Source of the DNA: Firmicutes bacterium UBA5227
Lineage (GTDB): Bacteria > Bacillota > Clostridia > Tissierellales > Sedimentibacteraceae
Assembly (NCBI GenBank): GCA_002409285.1
Contig: DHUT01000103.1
Span: 544 to 26,491 of the forward strand
Reading direction: 5' to 3'
DNA length: 25,948 bases
Position numbers and translations under genes: made by a program. This document shows positions 1 to 8,584 of the stretch, piece after piece. Position 1 is the first letter of the stretch. The number at the start of each line of letters is the position of its first letter. The notes beneath the pieces were generated by a model. It did no database searches and had not been told where the DNA came from. It saw only the letters and a program-made list of their open reading frames with translations.

Positions 1-366
1 GCAAATGGTCATCTGACATTGATACAAATATTCATAACCTCCTGCAAGCTAATAGAAGTAGGTAATTTTTCAATACCGAAAGATTTGCTTTTCAATATGG
101 TTGAGCTGTTCCGGCAGGTACTGATACTTGCGCTGAAGCTCTCCATGCCTGTAATGGCAGTTGAAATAATATTAGAAGCAGGCATAGGAATTTTGATGAA
201 GGCAATTCCTCAAATTCAGGTTTTCTCTGTAAATGTCCAGCTTAAGATTTTAGTAGGCTTGCTGCTCATAATAATGCTGGTGCCTACATTTTCCACATTT
301 ATAGATAATGTTGTAACCCTGATGTTTGACACAATAAGAAATAGTTTAAGCGCATTGACAACTTAG
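1..366 (+). CDS. fliR: Flagellar biosynthetic protein FliR, C-terminal part (5' end outside window)
   Basis: FliR is an inner-membrane subunit of the export gate at the base of the flagellar type III secretion system. The reading frame is open from base 1 (it reads A-N-G-H-L-T-L-I-Q), so the gene begins upstream and about the last 121 residues are visible. This part has the expected hydrophobic segments, including one around PVMAVEIILEAGIGILMKAIPQ and a C-terminal stretch LLLIIMLVPTFSTFIDNVV, both typical of FliR. It is separate from FlhB, unlike the FliR-FlhB fusion of some clostridia. flhB follows 15 bases later with its ribosome site overlapping the fliR stop, so the two are co-transcribed. 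Identification rests on the family pattern plus the flhB-flhA context. Confidence 0.9.
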   Translation, partial: ANGHLTLIQIFITSCKLIEVGNFSIPKDLLFNMVELFRQVLILALKLSMPVMAVEIILEAGIGILMKAIPQIQVFSVNVQLKILVGLLLIIMLVPTFSTFIDNVVTLMFDTIRNSLSALTT

Positions 367-381
367 GAGGGGGGGATATTT

Positions 382-1446
382 ATGGCAGGTGAGGACAAAA
401 CCGAGAAAGCTTCCCCCAAAAAGAAGCAGGACGAAAGAAAAAAAGGAAATGTCTTTAAAAGTAATGATGTGGTAACGGTTGGTACTATAGCGGTATCCTT
501 CATAATACTAAACCTTTGGGCTCCTAAAATTTACGGATATGTCGCCGATATATTTAAAAAATATATTTCATTAATGGATAAGAGCTATACCATAAGTGAT
601 GCATTAATTGTACAAGTGTTCAAAGATATAGCATTTACGGTCTTTGCCTCTTCAGGTTTGCTGATGATTGCCGTAATGCTGGCGTCGGTAGTATTTACCG
701 GAGCGCAGACAAGGTTTTTAGTTTCCGGGCAAAACCTGAAACCTAAATTTTCCAGGTTAAACCCACTTTCAGGAATAAAAAAAATGTTCTCTCTTCGATC
801 ATTTGTGGAAGTGTTAAAAAATTTAATTAAGATAGTAATTTTAGGGCAATTAATATATTCTGCTGTTTCAAAAAGCCTGCACATAGTTCCAAGACTGATT
901 TCAGTAGACTTGACATCCGGAGTTAATTTTATAAGATCATCCATAATGTCCATTGTAAAAAGTGTAATTATAGCTTTTACAGCAATTTCAGCCGTTGACT
1001 TCATGTATTCCTGGTGGGAATACGAAAAAAATATCAGGATGACAAAGCAGGAGGTTAAGGAAGAGTACAAGCAGTTAGAAGGAGATCCTCAGGTAAAAGG
1101 CAAGATAAAAGAACGTCAAAGAGCAGTATCCATGAGGAGAATGATGCAGCAGGTCCCCAAAGCAGATGTTATCATCAGAAACCCTACCCATTATGCTGTG
1201 GCGGTAAAATATGACATTGAAAAAGATAATGCTCCCATTGTGCTGGCAAAGGGAAAGGATGAAGTTGCCATGAGAATAGTGGAAAAAGCTCAGGAGCACA
1301 AAATTAATATTGTTGAGGATGTGCCTTTGGCAAGAGCATTGTATTCAAACGCAGAAATTAATCACGAAATACCGTTAGAATTTTATGAGCCGGTTGCAGA
1401 AATACTTGCTTGGGTTTACAGAATCAGGGAAAAGGAAAAACAATAG
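382..1446 (+). CDS. flhB: Flagellar export apparatus switch protein FlhB
   Basis: FlhB is the membrane component of the flagellar export apparatus that switches substrate specificity from rod/hook to filament proteins. The 354-residue length is normal. The N-terminus is polar (GEDKTEKASPKKKQDERKKG), followed by four hydrophobic segments over about residues 30-210 and a cytoplasmic domain. The autocleavage motif N-P-T-H is intact at residues 267-270, followed by YAVAVKYD, so self-cleavage between N267 and P268 is expected. A very strong ribosome site (AGGAGGGGGGG, 366-375) precedes the ATG. The TAG stop abuts the flhA ATG with no gap, indicating translational coupling. A second, stand-alone relative of its C-terminal domain lies at 13338-13619. 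Confidence 0.97.
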   Translation: MAGEDKTEKASPKKKQDERKKGNVFKSNDVVTVGTIAVSFIILNLWAPKIYGYVADIFKKYISLMDKSYTISDALIVQVFKDIAFTVFASSGLLMIAVMLASVVFTGAQTRFLVSGQNLKPKFSRLNPLSGIKKMFSLRSFVEVLKNLIKIVILGQLIYSAVSKSLHIVPRLISVDLTSGVNFIRSSIMSIVKSVIIAFTAISAVDFMYSWWEYEKNIRMTKQEVKEEYKQLEGDPQVKGKIKERQRAVSMRRMMQQVPKADVIIRNPTHYAVAVKYDIEKDNAPIVLAKGKDEVAMRIVEKAQEHKINIVEDVPLARALYSNAEINHEIPLEFYEPVAEILAWVYRIREKEKQ

Positions 1447-3504
1447 ATGAAAAGCATATTAAATAATTCTATTTCTTTATTCATAATAGCAATAATCTTA
1501 ATGATAATAATACCATTACCGCCATTTTTACTGGATTTAATGTTTATTATCAATATAGCACTATCAATACTCATACTGCTGACAACCATGTATATAAAAG
1601 AGGCACTGGAATTTTCGGTATTCCCGTCACTCCTTTTAATTACCACACTGTTCAGATTATCGCTGAATGTTTCCTCGACCAGATTGATACTGACAAAAGG
1701 AGGTAATGCAGGCGCAGTAATTGCAACCTTCGGTAATTTTGTTCTTCAGGGTAATGCAGTTGTTGGATTTATAATATTTTTAATAATAGTTCTCGTGCAG
1801 TTTATCGTAATAACCAAGGGAGCTGAGAGAGTTGCGGAGGTTACCGCAAGGTTCACTCTGGATGCAATGCCGGGAAAGCAAATGGCAATAGACGCTGATT
1901 TAAGCTCAGGAATCATAACAGAAAATGAAGCTAAGAGAAGAAGAAATAATGTTCAGAGAGAAGCGGATTTCTACGGAGCCATGGATGGAGCCACAAAGTT
2001 TGTAAAGGGAGATGCCGTAATGTCTATCATTATAACTCTCATAAATTTTGTGGGAGGAATAATCATAGGCATGGTGCAGGGAGGTTCCACCTTTACAGAG
2101 GTACTGCAGACATATTCCATAGCAACCGTAGGTGATGGACTGGTTTCACAGATTCCTGCACTGCTCATATCCACGGCAACAAGTATGATTGTTACAAGAG
2201 CGGCATCAGAGTCAAGCCTTAATGTGGATTTAACAAATCAGATTAAATCACAGCCCACAGTGCTTATTATATCAGGAATTGTAATACTGCTTATGGCTGC
2301 AATACCGGGATTTCCCAAACCCCAGGTAATTGTATTCTCAGCTGTACTTATACTTTTAGGAGCCCGGTTATCAAAAACCAATGCGTCCTACAACGTTGAT
2401 GAAAGTGAACAAATCAGAGGTGAGCTGACAGGAGAACCTGTATCAGAAGATGAATATTTCAGAAACATTGATAACATATATGAGCTGATTCAGACAGACC
2501 CTGTTGAAATGGAAGTTGGATACAGTTTAATCCCCTTAGTTGATGAATTTAGCGGAGGAAACTTCATAGACAGGGTTGTGATGTTCAGGCGGCAATTTGC
2601 CCAGGAGATTGGAATGGTAATTCCTTCGGTAAGATTAAGAGACAACGGTTATTTGAACCCCAACGAATACGTTATTAAGCTAAAGGGTGAAGAAGTAGCC
2701 AGAGGCGAAATTCTTGTGGAATACTACCTGGCCCTTGACCCAGGTAATTTAACCGGAGAGGTAGACGGAATCGAAACAATCGAACCCGCCTATGGAATAC
2801 CCAGCAAGTGGATAACAAAAGATAAAAAGGAGCTGGCTGAAATTTACGGCTATACGGTTATAGACCCCTTATCAGTTCTGATAACTCACTTGTCTGAGGT
2901 AATAAAAGAGCATGCTCACGAATTATTGTCAAGACAGGATTTGAACCAGCTTTTGAACAATGTAAAGAAAACAAATGAATTGCTGGTTGAAGAGGTTGTT
3001 CCTGGGATTGTGTCTCACGGCAACCTTCAGAAAATACTCGGCAACCTTCTTAAAGAAGGAATACCCATAAAAGATTTAGAAACAATTTTAGAGACCATCA
3101 GTGATTACGGAACATCCGTTAAGGATACGGAAATGCTGACAGAATACGTGAGACAGTCGCTGAAGAGGACAATAACCCGCAAGTGGTCCGAAAGCGGACA
3201 GATGAAAGTAATTACTTTAAGCACAGATGTTGAAAAACTTATAATAAATTCAATAGGCAAGAATGACAAAGGCTCTTACCTGTCCATTGACCCGGATTTG
3301 ATGCAGAAGCTGGTCAGTCAGCTTATTGAGGAAATCAGCAAGCTTAAAGGTGAGATGAGTGTACCCGTTATTTTAACATCTCCATTTGTGAGGGTATATT
3401 TCAGAAAGCTGATGGATCAGTTTTATCCGAAGGCAGTTGTGCTGTCCTTCAATGAAATTGACAACTCCGTCCAGATACAGGCACTGGGCAATATAGCAAT
3501 CTAA
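1447..3504 (+). CDS. flhA: Flagellar biosynthesis protein FlhA
   Basis: FlhA is the largest membrane protein of the flagellar export gate; its cytoplasmic ring docks substrates and chaperones such as FliS-FliC and FliD-FliT. At 685 residues it is full length. The first ~300 residues are strongly hydrophobic with several transmembrane helices. The family signature (FHIPEP) is visible as RVAEVTARFTLDAMPGKQMA followed by IDADLSSG at about residues 128-155. The soluble C-terminal half contains the usual export-docking region. The ATG immediately follows the flhB stop. Only 16 bases separate its stop from the fliA start, so no flhF or flhG gene lies here, unlike the commonest Bacillus and Clostridium order. 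Confidence 0.97.
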   Translation: MKSILNNSISLFIIAIILMIIIPLPPFLLDLMFIINIALSILILLTTMYIKEALEFSVFPSLLLITTLFRLSLNVSSTRLILTKGGNAGAVIATFGNFVLQGNAVVGFIIFLIIVLVQFIVITKGAERVAEVTARFTLDAMPGKQMAIDADLSSGIITENEAKRRRNNVQREADFYGAMDGATKFVKGDAVMSIIITLINFVGGIIIGMVQGGSTFTEVLQTYSIATVGDGLVSQIPALLISTATSMIVTRAASESSLNVDLTNQIKSQPTVLIISGIVILLMAAIPGFPKPQVIVFSAVLILLGARLSKTNASYNVDESEQIRGELTGEPVSEDEYFRNIDNIYELIQTDPVEMEVGYSLIPLVDEFSGGNFIDRVVMFRRQFAQEIGMVIPSVRLRDNGYLNPNEYVIKLKGEEVARGEILVEYYLALDPGNLTGEVDGIETIEPAYGIPSKWITKDKKELAEIYGYTVIDPLSVLITHLSEVIKEHAHELLSRQDLNQLLNNVKKTNELLVEEVVPGIVSHGNLQKILGNLLKEGIPIKDLETILETISDYGTSVKDTEMLTEYVRQSLKRTITRKWSESGQMKVITLSTDVEKLIINSIGKNDKGSYLSIDPDLMQKLVSQLIEEISKLKGEMSVPVILTSPFVRVYFRKLMDQFYPKAVVLSFNEIDNSVQIQALGNIAI

Positions 3505-3520
3505 TGAAAGAGTGATGCAT

Positions 3521-4333
3521 ATGATGATTTTAACTGAGAAAAACCAAGTACAACAGGTACAACATGTACAAACTGATGAATGGGATTTATGGGAGCAGTA
3601 TTACGCTGCCAGGGATGTTAATGTCAGGAACCAATTAATTGAAAAATACAGCTACATAGTCAAGATAATAGCTTTGAAGCTAAGAGGTGTCTATCAGCAG
3701 TACGGAGACGTGGAGGACATTGTAAATGAAGGGATTATCGCTCTTATGGAAGTTATTGAAAAGTATGATATGTCCAAAAACGTAAAATTCGAAACATATG
3801 CCTCAATACGTATAAAGGGAGCTATAATAGACTATGTGCGGAAGCAGGACTGGATACCGCGAAAAGTAAAAAGTGACTACAAGAGTGTAAAAGAAGCAGA
3901 GGATCAGCTTACAGATAAGTTAGGAAGAACCCCAAGCGAACAGGAAGTAGCTGAACACCTTAATATAGATATTAAGGACTACAACAGCATTATTAATAAC
4001 GCATACGGCGGCAGTATACTGTCCTTTGAAGAGCTTTTGGGTGAAGCTAACCTTAGAGAAGTTGAGGAATACTCAGGCTATGAGCTTCCTGAGGATGAGA
4101 TAGAAACAAAGGAATTATACCAGGTGTTGACACAGAGCATGGACAGGCTTAATGAAAAAGAAAAACTGGTTATTTCCCTTTACTACAAGGATGAATTGAA
4201 GCTTAAGGAAATAGCGGATATTTTGAACATAAGCAATTCAAGAGTTTCACAGATACATTCATCAGCACTGCAGAAGCTGGAGAAATGCATTAAAGATTAT
4301 TTAAACGATAATATAGAAAAAAACAAGAGGTGA
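3521..4333 (+). CDS. fliA: RNA polymerase sigma factor for flagellar operons (FliA/SigD/WhiG family)
   Basis: This is a sigma-28-type factor directing transcription of late flagellar and chemotaxis genes. Region 2 is clear (DVEDIVNEGIIALMEVIEKYD, then FETYASIRIKGAIIDYVRKQDW), region 3 follows (AEDQLTDKLGRTPSEQEVAEHL), and region 4 ends in the helix-turn-helix LKEIADILNISNSRVSQIHS. In-frame starts exist at 3512 (GTG), 3515, 3521 and 3524. I prefer 3521 because GAG at 3510-3512 then sits 8 bases upstream, giving 270 residues. The N-terminus has a short near-repeat QVQ-QVQ-HVQ. Sites resembling its promoter consensus lie at 15192-15219, 15259-15285 and 24536-24562, so this factor probably drives those units. 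No anti-sigma factor FlgM is visible in the window. Confidence 0.95.
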   Translation: MMILTEKNQVQQVQHVQTDEWDLWEQYYAARDVNVRNQLIEKYSYIVKIIALKLRGVYQQYGDVEDIVNEGIIALMEVIEKYDMSKNVKFETYASIRIKGAIIDYVRKQDWIPRKVKSDYKSVKEAEDQLTDKLGRTPSEQEVAEHLNIDIKDYNSIINNAYGGSILSFEELLGEANLREVEEYSGYELPEDEIETKELYQVLTQSMDRLNEKEKLVISLYYKDELKLKEIADILNISNSRVSQIHSSALQKLEKCIKDYLNDNIEKNKR

Positions 4334-4337
4334 CAAT

Positions 4338-5090
4338 ATGTCAAGGGGAATTTATACTTTAACGTCAGGTATGCTCACGCAGCAAAGGAAGATTGATATT
4401 TCAAGCAATAACATTGCAAATATGAATACGGCCGGTTACAAAAAGGAACAGGCGGTTACTTCAAACTTTGGAAATCTGTTGATAAATAAGTATAAGCAGA
4501 ATGGTATTTATGAGGAAGCAACACCTATCAACAATGTTTCAACCATAAGAACAGTGGTGGAAAACAATACAATACATTCACAGGGCACATTGGAAGAAAC
4601 GGGAAACATGACTGATTTTGCTATAATGGGTGCCGGTTTTTTTGCTGTAGATAAAGATGGTCAGGTACTGTATAGCAGAAACGGAAGCTTTAATATAGAC
4701 CAGGAAGGGTACCTGGCTCTTGAAGGAACCGGAAGAGTACAGGGAGAATTCGGAGACATTTATATCGGAACAGACAAATTTAATTTTGCGGAAGACGGGA
4801 GCATAATTGTGGACGATGAAGTCATTGATAACATCGCAGTATATGATTTTCCCGATTACAACAGCCTTAATAAATTTGGTGAAGGAATGTTTGTTTCAAA
4901 CGTACAGCCTGACTTAGTCGATTACCCTGTAATAGCTAATAAGACCATTGAAAGGTCCAATGTTGATGTGACGGAGGAGTTAACAGGAATTTTGTCATCA
5001 CAAAGAGCATTGCAGACTGCGGCACAAGCATTAAAAATCTATGACATGGTTAATGACAAAGCTGTAACAGAAATAGGCAGGATAAGTTAA
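4338..5090 (+). CDS. flgF: Flagellar basal-body rod/hook family protein (FlgF/FlhO-like)
   Basis: This is an extracytoplasmic axial protein of the flagellar rod. The N-terminus carries the rod/hook family signature (SRGIYTLTSGMLTQQRKIDI, then SSNNIANMNTAGYKKE). The C-terminus has the matching coiled-coil heptads after NVDVTEELTGILSSQRALQT. The middle contains the typical FAIMGAGFFAVDKDG strand. Length (250 aa) fits FlgF. No signal peptide is present, as expected for a type III export substrate. A strong ribosome site (AGAGGTGA) overlaps the fliA stop. In Bacillus the equivalent pair is flhO-flhP. The family is certain; whether this copy is functionally FlgF or a second FlgG is inferred from order. 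Confidence 0.88.
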   Translation: MSRGIYTLTSGMLTQQRKIDISSNNIANMNTAGYKKEQAVTSNFGNLLINKYKQNGIYEEATPINNVSTIRTVVENNTIHSQGTLEETGNMTDFAIMGAGFFAVDKDGQVLYSRNGSFNIDQEGYLALEGTGRVQGEFGDIYIGTDKFNFAEDGSIIVDDEVIDNIAVYDFPDYNSLNKFGEGMFVSNVQPDLVDYPVIANKTIERSNVDVTEELTGILSSQRALQTAAQALKIYDMVNDKAVTEIGRIS

Positions 5091-5102
5091 CAGGAGGAAG
5101 AT

Positions 5103-5810
5103 ATGATAAAAGCATACTATACCGCAACAAATGGTGCAACAAGCAGTCAGAATTATTTAGATATTATATCAAATAATATGGCAAACATACAGACCCAGGG
5201 TTTTAAAAAATCAAAGCCGGAGTTTTCAGACCTATTGTATACCAACATAAGAGGTCCTGAGGGTGCAAACACAGAACTTAAATCCGGAAGCGGCTCAAAA
5301 ATTAATAAGGTGGATGTGGTGTTCACTCAGGGTGCGCCTTACCAGACAGGAGTACCCACAGACTTTGCAATTCAGGGTGACGGTTTCTTTATGGTTCAGT
5401 TTGAGGACGAAAACTTTTACACAAGAGGCGGAAGCTTTGAAATTACAAACATTGATGAGGAAAATTATCTGACATACCAGGGAGGATATGTTTTAAACAG
5501 CGATGAAGAGCCTATAATTTTAGAAAATACAGAGGACATAAATAGCATAGAACCGGGAGTGTTTACTTTTTCAAATAATATGGACTTAGAACAAACAGGA
5601 AACAATTTGTACAGAATAGCAAATGAAGATGCAGAGTATGAACTTATGGAAAATCCAAAGCTACAGAAGGGCTGGCTTGAAGCCTCAAATGTAGAGATGT
5701 CTGAAGAGATGATAAAACTCATTCAGCTGCAAAGAGCATTCCAGCTTAATTCAAGCATAGTGAAAACAGCAGATGAAATAGAGCAGACTATAAATACTCT
5801 CAAGAGCTGA
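5103..5810 (+). CDS. flgG: Flagellar basal-body rod protein (FlgG/FlhP-like)
   Basis: This is the second rod/hook family protein, 235 residues, somewhat short compared with the ~260 residues usual for FlgG. The N-terminal motif is SSQNYLDIISNNMANIQTQG followed by FKKSKPEFSD. A GSG-containing segment (LKSGSGSKINKVDVVFTQGA) resembles the FlgG pattern GxGV. The central FAIQGDGFFMVQ strand and the C-terminal helix NVEMSEEMIKLIQLQRAFQL are all typical of the family. The ATG is preceded by AGGAGGAAGAT, and the gene follows flgF by 12 bases, so the two are expressed together. The distal rod is the likely location. It is the last gene before a 140-base gap that contains a dispersed repeat. Confidence 0.88.
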   Translation: MIKAYYTATNGATSSQNYLDIISNNMANIQTQGFKKSKPEFSDLLYTNIRGPEGANTELKSGSGSKINKVDVVFTQGAPYQTGVPTDFAIQGDGFFMVQFEDENFYTRGGSFEITNIDEENYLTYQGGYVLNSDEEPIILENTEDINSIEPGVFTFSNNMDLEQTGNNLYRIANEDAEYELMENPKLQKGWLEASNVEMSEEMIKLIQLQRAFQLNSSIVKTADEIEQTINTLKS

Positions 5811-5837
5811 CATCTAAAATAATGACCTAAGCACGTT

Positions 5838-5907
5838 GTCATCCTGCGGCAGCGCAGGTTCCATGCATCTGAGGATTTGGGATTCTTCATTATGCATCCG
5901 GAATGAC
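5838..5907. repeat. Degenerate dispersed palindromic repeat, copy A
   Basis: The gap between flgG and fapA holds a 70-base element with imperfect inverted ends: GTCATCCTG at 5838-5846 and CCGGAATGAC ending at 5907. An internal inverted pair (TTCCATGCAT and ATGCATCCGGAA) lies within it. It resembles the widespread clostridial intergenic element of the form TGTCATTCTGAGCG...CAGAATGACA (from memory of such genomes, not searched). Related partial copies are at 15141, 22418 and 24404. Confidence 0.55.
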
Positions 5908-5950
5908 TGCAAATTTGTATCCTGAATAAATATAAAAAAGGGAGTTAGCT

Positions 5951-7411
5951 ATGGATAATTTAGATAATATTAATCATAGTTCGGATATTTCCGAAGAATT
6001 GCCGGTTCAGAAATATAATATAAATCATCTTGTTTCGGCAAACAGATTAAGGGCATATATCAGAGTTGAACTTCTTGACAGCCAGGCAGAAGTAAAATAC
6101 GAAGATATAATGAATTATTTGTCTGAGCAATGTATTGTGTACGGTATAAGGAAAGAAGATATTGAAAATTATTGTAAAAACAGGGAGTATTCAAAGGAAC
6201 TTGTGGCAGCACAGGGTAAGAGTCCCATAAATGGAAAGGATGCAGAGGTTGCCTATGACTTTGACATATCGGAGGAAAAGAAATTCAGTGAAAAAGAAGA
6301 CGGAACTATTGACTTCAGAAATCTGAACAATGTGATAAATGTAAAAAAAGACACAGTTCTGTGTCATATAATTCCTCCTCAGGATGGTGAAGACGGTATC
6401 GATATATTTGGACAGGACATAAGCTATAAGCCGGGTCGCACTGTTTCATTCAATTACGGAAACAATACATACATTTCACAGGACGGATCTCAGCTTCTGG
6501 CAAGTACTGACGGCTGTGTGGAATATAAAAAAGGAAAAGTTTTTGTAGAAGATGTTTACAGAGTTAACAATGTGGATAATTCAACCGGAAACATAGATTT
6601 TATCGGAAACGTAATTATTAACGGTGATGTTAAAGCGGGATTTTCCGTAAAATCAAAAGGAGACATAAAAATCCGAGGTATGGTTGAGGGTGCCTTCATA
6701 GAATCCGGCGGAGAGGTAGTTATAAGCAAGGGAATGAACGGCATGGGTAAGGGAAGCATTTATGCAAAAGGAAATGTAACAAGTAAGTATATAGAAAACG
6801 CTTTGATAGTATCCGATAAGTGTATTTACGCCGAAGCGTTGATTAACAGTGAGGTAAAGGCCGGAGAATCAATAATACTCAGAGGCTCATCAGCAGCTAT
6901 AATCGGAGGCAGCAGCATGGCGGAAAATCTGATTTATGCCAAGACCATAGGAAGCAGGACAAATCCCGAAACCAATGTAATTATAAACCTTACAAAATAC
7001 CAGGAAGAACAGCAATCATTATCTGAAAAACAAAGATTGAATTGGAAACTCGAAAAAGAGCTGACCGCAAAGAACAGCGAGCTTAAAGAAATAGAGGAAA
7101 AAATAGAGCTTATTATGAACTCTTTCTTGGATAATGAAAATAAAAGTTCCGTACAAAAACAACTTTTGCTAAAGAAGGTAAAAATAAATAACGATATATA
7201 TGAATTGAAAAGACAACTGACAGAAATAGTGCCCACGGACAATATAGCCGACCATAAGATTATCTGCAAAGGTATAATGTATTCCAATACAAGAATTACA
7301 ATAGGGTGGATGAAGTACAGGGTAAGGCAGGACATAAGCTTCAGCAGGCTTTATAACGACGGAAATGATATCTCAATTGTGCCGTTAAATGCTGGAGAAC
7401 TGGATATTTAA
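5951..7411 (+). CDS. fapA: FapA family protein (DUF342), flagellar-operon associated
   Basis: This is a 486-residue cytoplasmic protein of the FapA/DUF342 family. The N-terminal part (about 1-200) has the family pattern SPINGKDAEVAYDFDI and HIIPPQDGEDGIDIFGQDIS. The centre (about 205-335) is a glycine-rich repetitive beta region (GNVIINGDVKAGFSVKSKGD and following IKIRGMVEGA, VVISKGMNGM, SIYAKGNVTS), consistent with a right-handed beta-helix. This is followed by a coiled coil at about 350-430 (LEKELTAKNSELKEIEEKIE). The polymer-like core suggests a scaffold. The precise function is not established for the family. GGGAG precedes the ATG. Its position next to the fliA block and cheC is common in Firmicutes. 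Four bases separate its stop from the longest cheC frame, so it is co-transcribed with cheC-cheD. Confidence 0.85.
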   Translation: MDNLDNINHSSDISEELPVQKYNINHLVSANRLRAYIRVELLDSQAEVKYEDIMNYLSEQCIVYGIRKEDIENYCKNREYSKELVAAQGKSPINGKDAEVAYDFDISEEKKFSEKEDGTIDFRNLNNVINVKKDTVLCHIIPPQDGEDGIDIFGQDISYKPGRTVSFNYGNNTYISQDGSQLLASTDGCVEYKKGKVFVEDVYRVNNVDNSTGNIDFIGNVIINGDVKAGFSVKSKGDIKIRGMVEGAFIESGGEVVISKGMNGMGKGSIYAKGNVTSKYIENALIVSDKCIYAEALINSEVKAGESIILRGSSAAIIGGSSMAENLIYAKTIGSRTNPETNVIINLTKYQEEQQSLSEKQRLNWKLEKELTAKNSELKEIEEKIELIMNSFLDNENKSSVQKQLLLKKVKINNDIYELKRQLTEIVPTDNIADHKIICKGIMYSNTRITIGWMKYRVRQDISFSRLYNDGNDISIVPLNAGELDI

Positions 7412-7450
7412 GAATTGTTCAGGGCTATGTTATATACAGAGGTGAATGAT

Positions 7451-8056
7451 TTGGAATTAAACGAAATGCATATAGACGTATTAAAAGAAATAGGAAATAT
7501 CGGAGCGGGTAATGCCGCCACATCCCTTTCACAAATGCTTTCCAAGAGAATTGATATGAATGTGCCGGAAGTGAGCCTTCTGGACTATGACGACATAATT
7601 CAGTCAATAGGAGGAGCGGAAAATGTTGTTGTCGGAATTTTGGTGAGTTTCGACGGAGACATTGACGGCATAATAATGTTTTTATTAAAAAAAGAATTTG
7701 TACACTTGATATTGAACTCACTGCTTGGAACAGAGCTTAACAGCTTCGAGGATATATCGGAAATGGAAATGTCTGCTTTGTCCGAAATAGGAAATATAAT
7801 GGTTTCATCCTATGTAAGTACCATATCTTCTCTTACAAATATGAGAATTGACATATCTGTGCCCTCATTGAATATAGATATGTCGGGAGCACTGCTGGAT
7901 GCTGTTACCGCAGGATTTTCAGAAGTAGCAGATAAGGCGATTTTCATTAAAGAAAAGTATTTTTGCCAGGACGAAACGGTTTACAGCCATATGCTTTTAC
8001 TGCCAAGTGCCACATCCCTGAAGATTCTTTTAAAGAGGTTCGGAATAGATATATGA
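7451..8056 (+). CDS. cheC: CheY-P phosphatase / CheD partner CheC
   Basis: CheC dephosphorylates CheY-P and binds CheD in Bacillus/Thermotoga-type chemotactic adaptation. Both phosphatase motifs are intact: LKEIGNIGAGNAATSLSQML (E13, N16) and LSEIGNIMVSSYVSTISS (E112, N115), numbering from the chosen start. That start is a TTG at 7451, because AGAGGTGA lies 5 bases upstream (7438-7445) and the resulting N-terminus (ELNEMHIDVLKEIGNIGAGN) matches the length of known CheC proteins before the first motif. In-frame ATG at 7427 and TTG at 7415 would add 8 or 12 unsupported residues. The product is 201 residues. The stop overlaps the cheD start (ATGA), so the two are made together. Confidence 0.95.
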   Translation: MELNEMHIDVLKEIGNIGAGNAATSLSQMLSKRIDMNVPEVSLLDYDDIIQSIGGAENVVVGILVSFDGDIDGIIMFLLKKEFVHLILNSLLGTELNSFEDISEMEMSALSEIGNIMVSSYVSTISSLTNMRIDISVPSLNIDMSGALLDAVTAGFSEVADKAIFIKEKYFCQDETVYSHMLLLPSATSLKILLKRFGIDI

Positions 8057-8535
8057 GCAATGAGGTAAACGTAGGAATTTCAGACATGAAAATCGTAAAT
8101 ATTCCCGAAGGACTGATTTCGTATGCCCTTGGATCCTGTGTGGGTATTTGCGTAATAGACAAGATGGCACAAATAGCAGGGATGGCTCATATAATGCTGC
8201 CGTATAACAACAATGCAGACAAAACAAATATATTCAAGTATGCAGACACAGGCATAACAGAAATGATTAAACAAATGGAGCTGTTAGGCGGATTAAGGCC
8301 AAGGATGGTTGCGAAAATCGCCGGAGGCGCCAGAATGTTTGAAATCAAGGGCAGCTCCACCATCGGCAATATAGGAGAAAGAAACATTGCAGCTGCAAGG
8401 GAAACACTTCAGAGCCTAAGAATAAAGCTGTTTGCCGAGGATGTGGGAGAAAATTACGGACGAACAATAATTTTTGACAGCAACACAGGAAGATTGACCA
8501 TAAAATCCTTTGGCAAAAACCTGAAAATAATTTAA
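8053..8535 (+). CDS. cheD: Chemoreceptor glutamine deamidase CheD
   Basis: CheD deamidates glutamines on methyl-accepting chemotaxis proteins and is modulated by CheC. The product from 8053 is 160 residues. The catalytic cysteine and histidine are visible: ALGSCVGICVIDK gives C29 and GMAHIMLP gives H46, with the 17-residue spacing known from Thermotoga CheD (C27, H44). Downstream motifs are AKIAGGARMFEIKGSSTIGN and IGERNI. The frame is open well upstream into cheC, but the start at 8053 overlaps the cheC stop in the ATGA arrangement and restores the usual family N-terminus. No strong ribosome site sits immediately upstream, consistent with translational coupling. It is the last gene of the plus-strand operon and is followed by the terminator at 8551. 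Confidence 0.95.
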   Translation: MSNEVNVGISDMKIVNIPEGLISYALGSCVGICVIDKMAQIAGMAHIMLPYNNNADKTNIFKYADTGITEMIKQMELLGGLRPRMVAKIAGGARMFEIKGSSTIGNIGERNIAAARETLQSLRIKLFAEDVGENYGRTIIFDSNTGRLTIKSFGKNLKII

Positions 8536-8550
8536 TACTAAAACAATAAA

Positions 8551-8584
8551 AGAAATAAACCGGCGAATTCGCCGGTTTATTTCT
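8551..8584. terminator. Perfect palindromic bidirectional terminator between cheD and comFB
   Basis: Bases 8551-8584 form a perfect 34-base palindrome centred on the EcoRI-like GAATTC at 8565-8570. The GC-rich core is CCGGCG/CGCCGG, flanked by A-rich (AGAAATAAA) and T-rich (TTTATTTCT) arms. It reads as an intrinsic terminator from either side and separates convergent operons. The stop codon of the minus-strand comFB gene (8577-8579) lies inside the right arm. Confidence 0.88.

Noticed and set aside
547..554. GCCGATAT-like sequence inside flhB
   Set aside because: Within a conserved coding region and without a -35 or a downstream start, so incidental.
585..1070. 161-codon minus-strand open frame inside flhB
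   Set aside because: It lies opposite a clearly conserved gene, has no ribosome site and its translation has no protein-like pattern.
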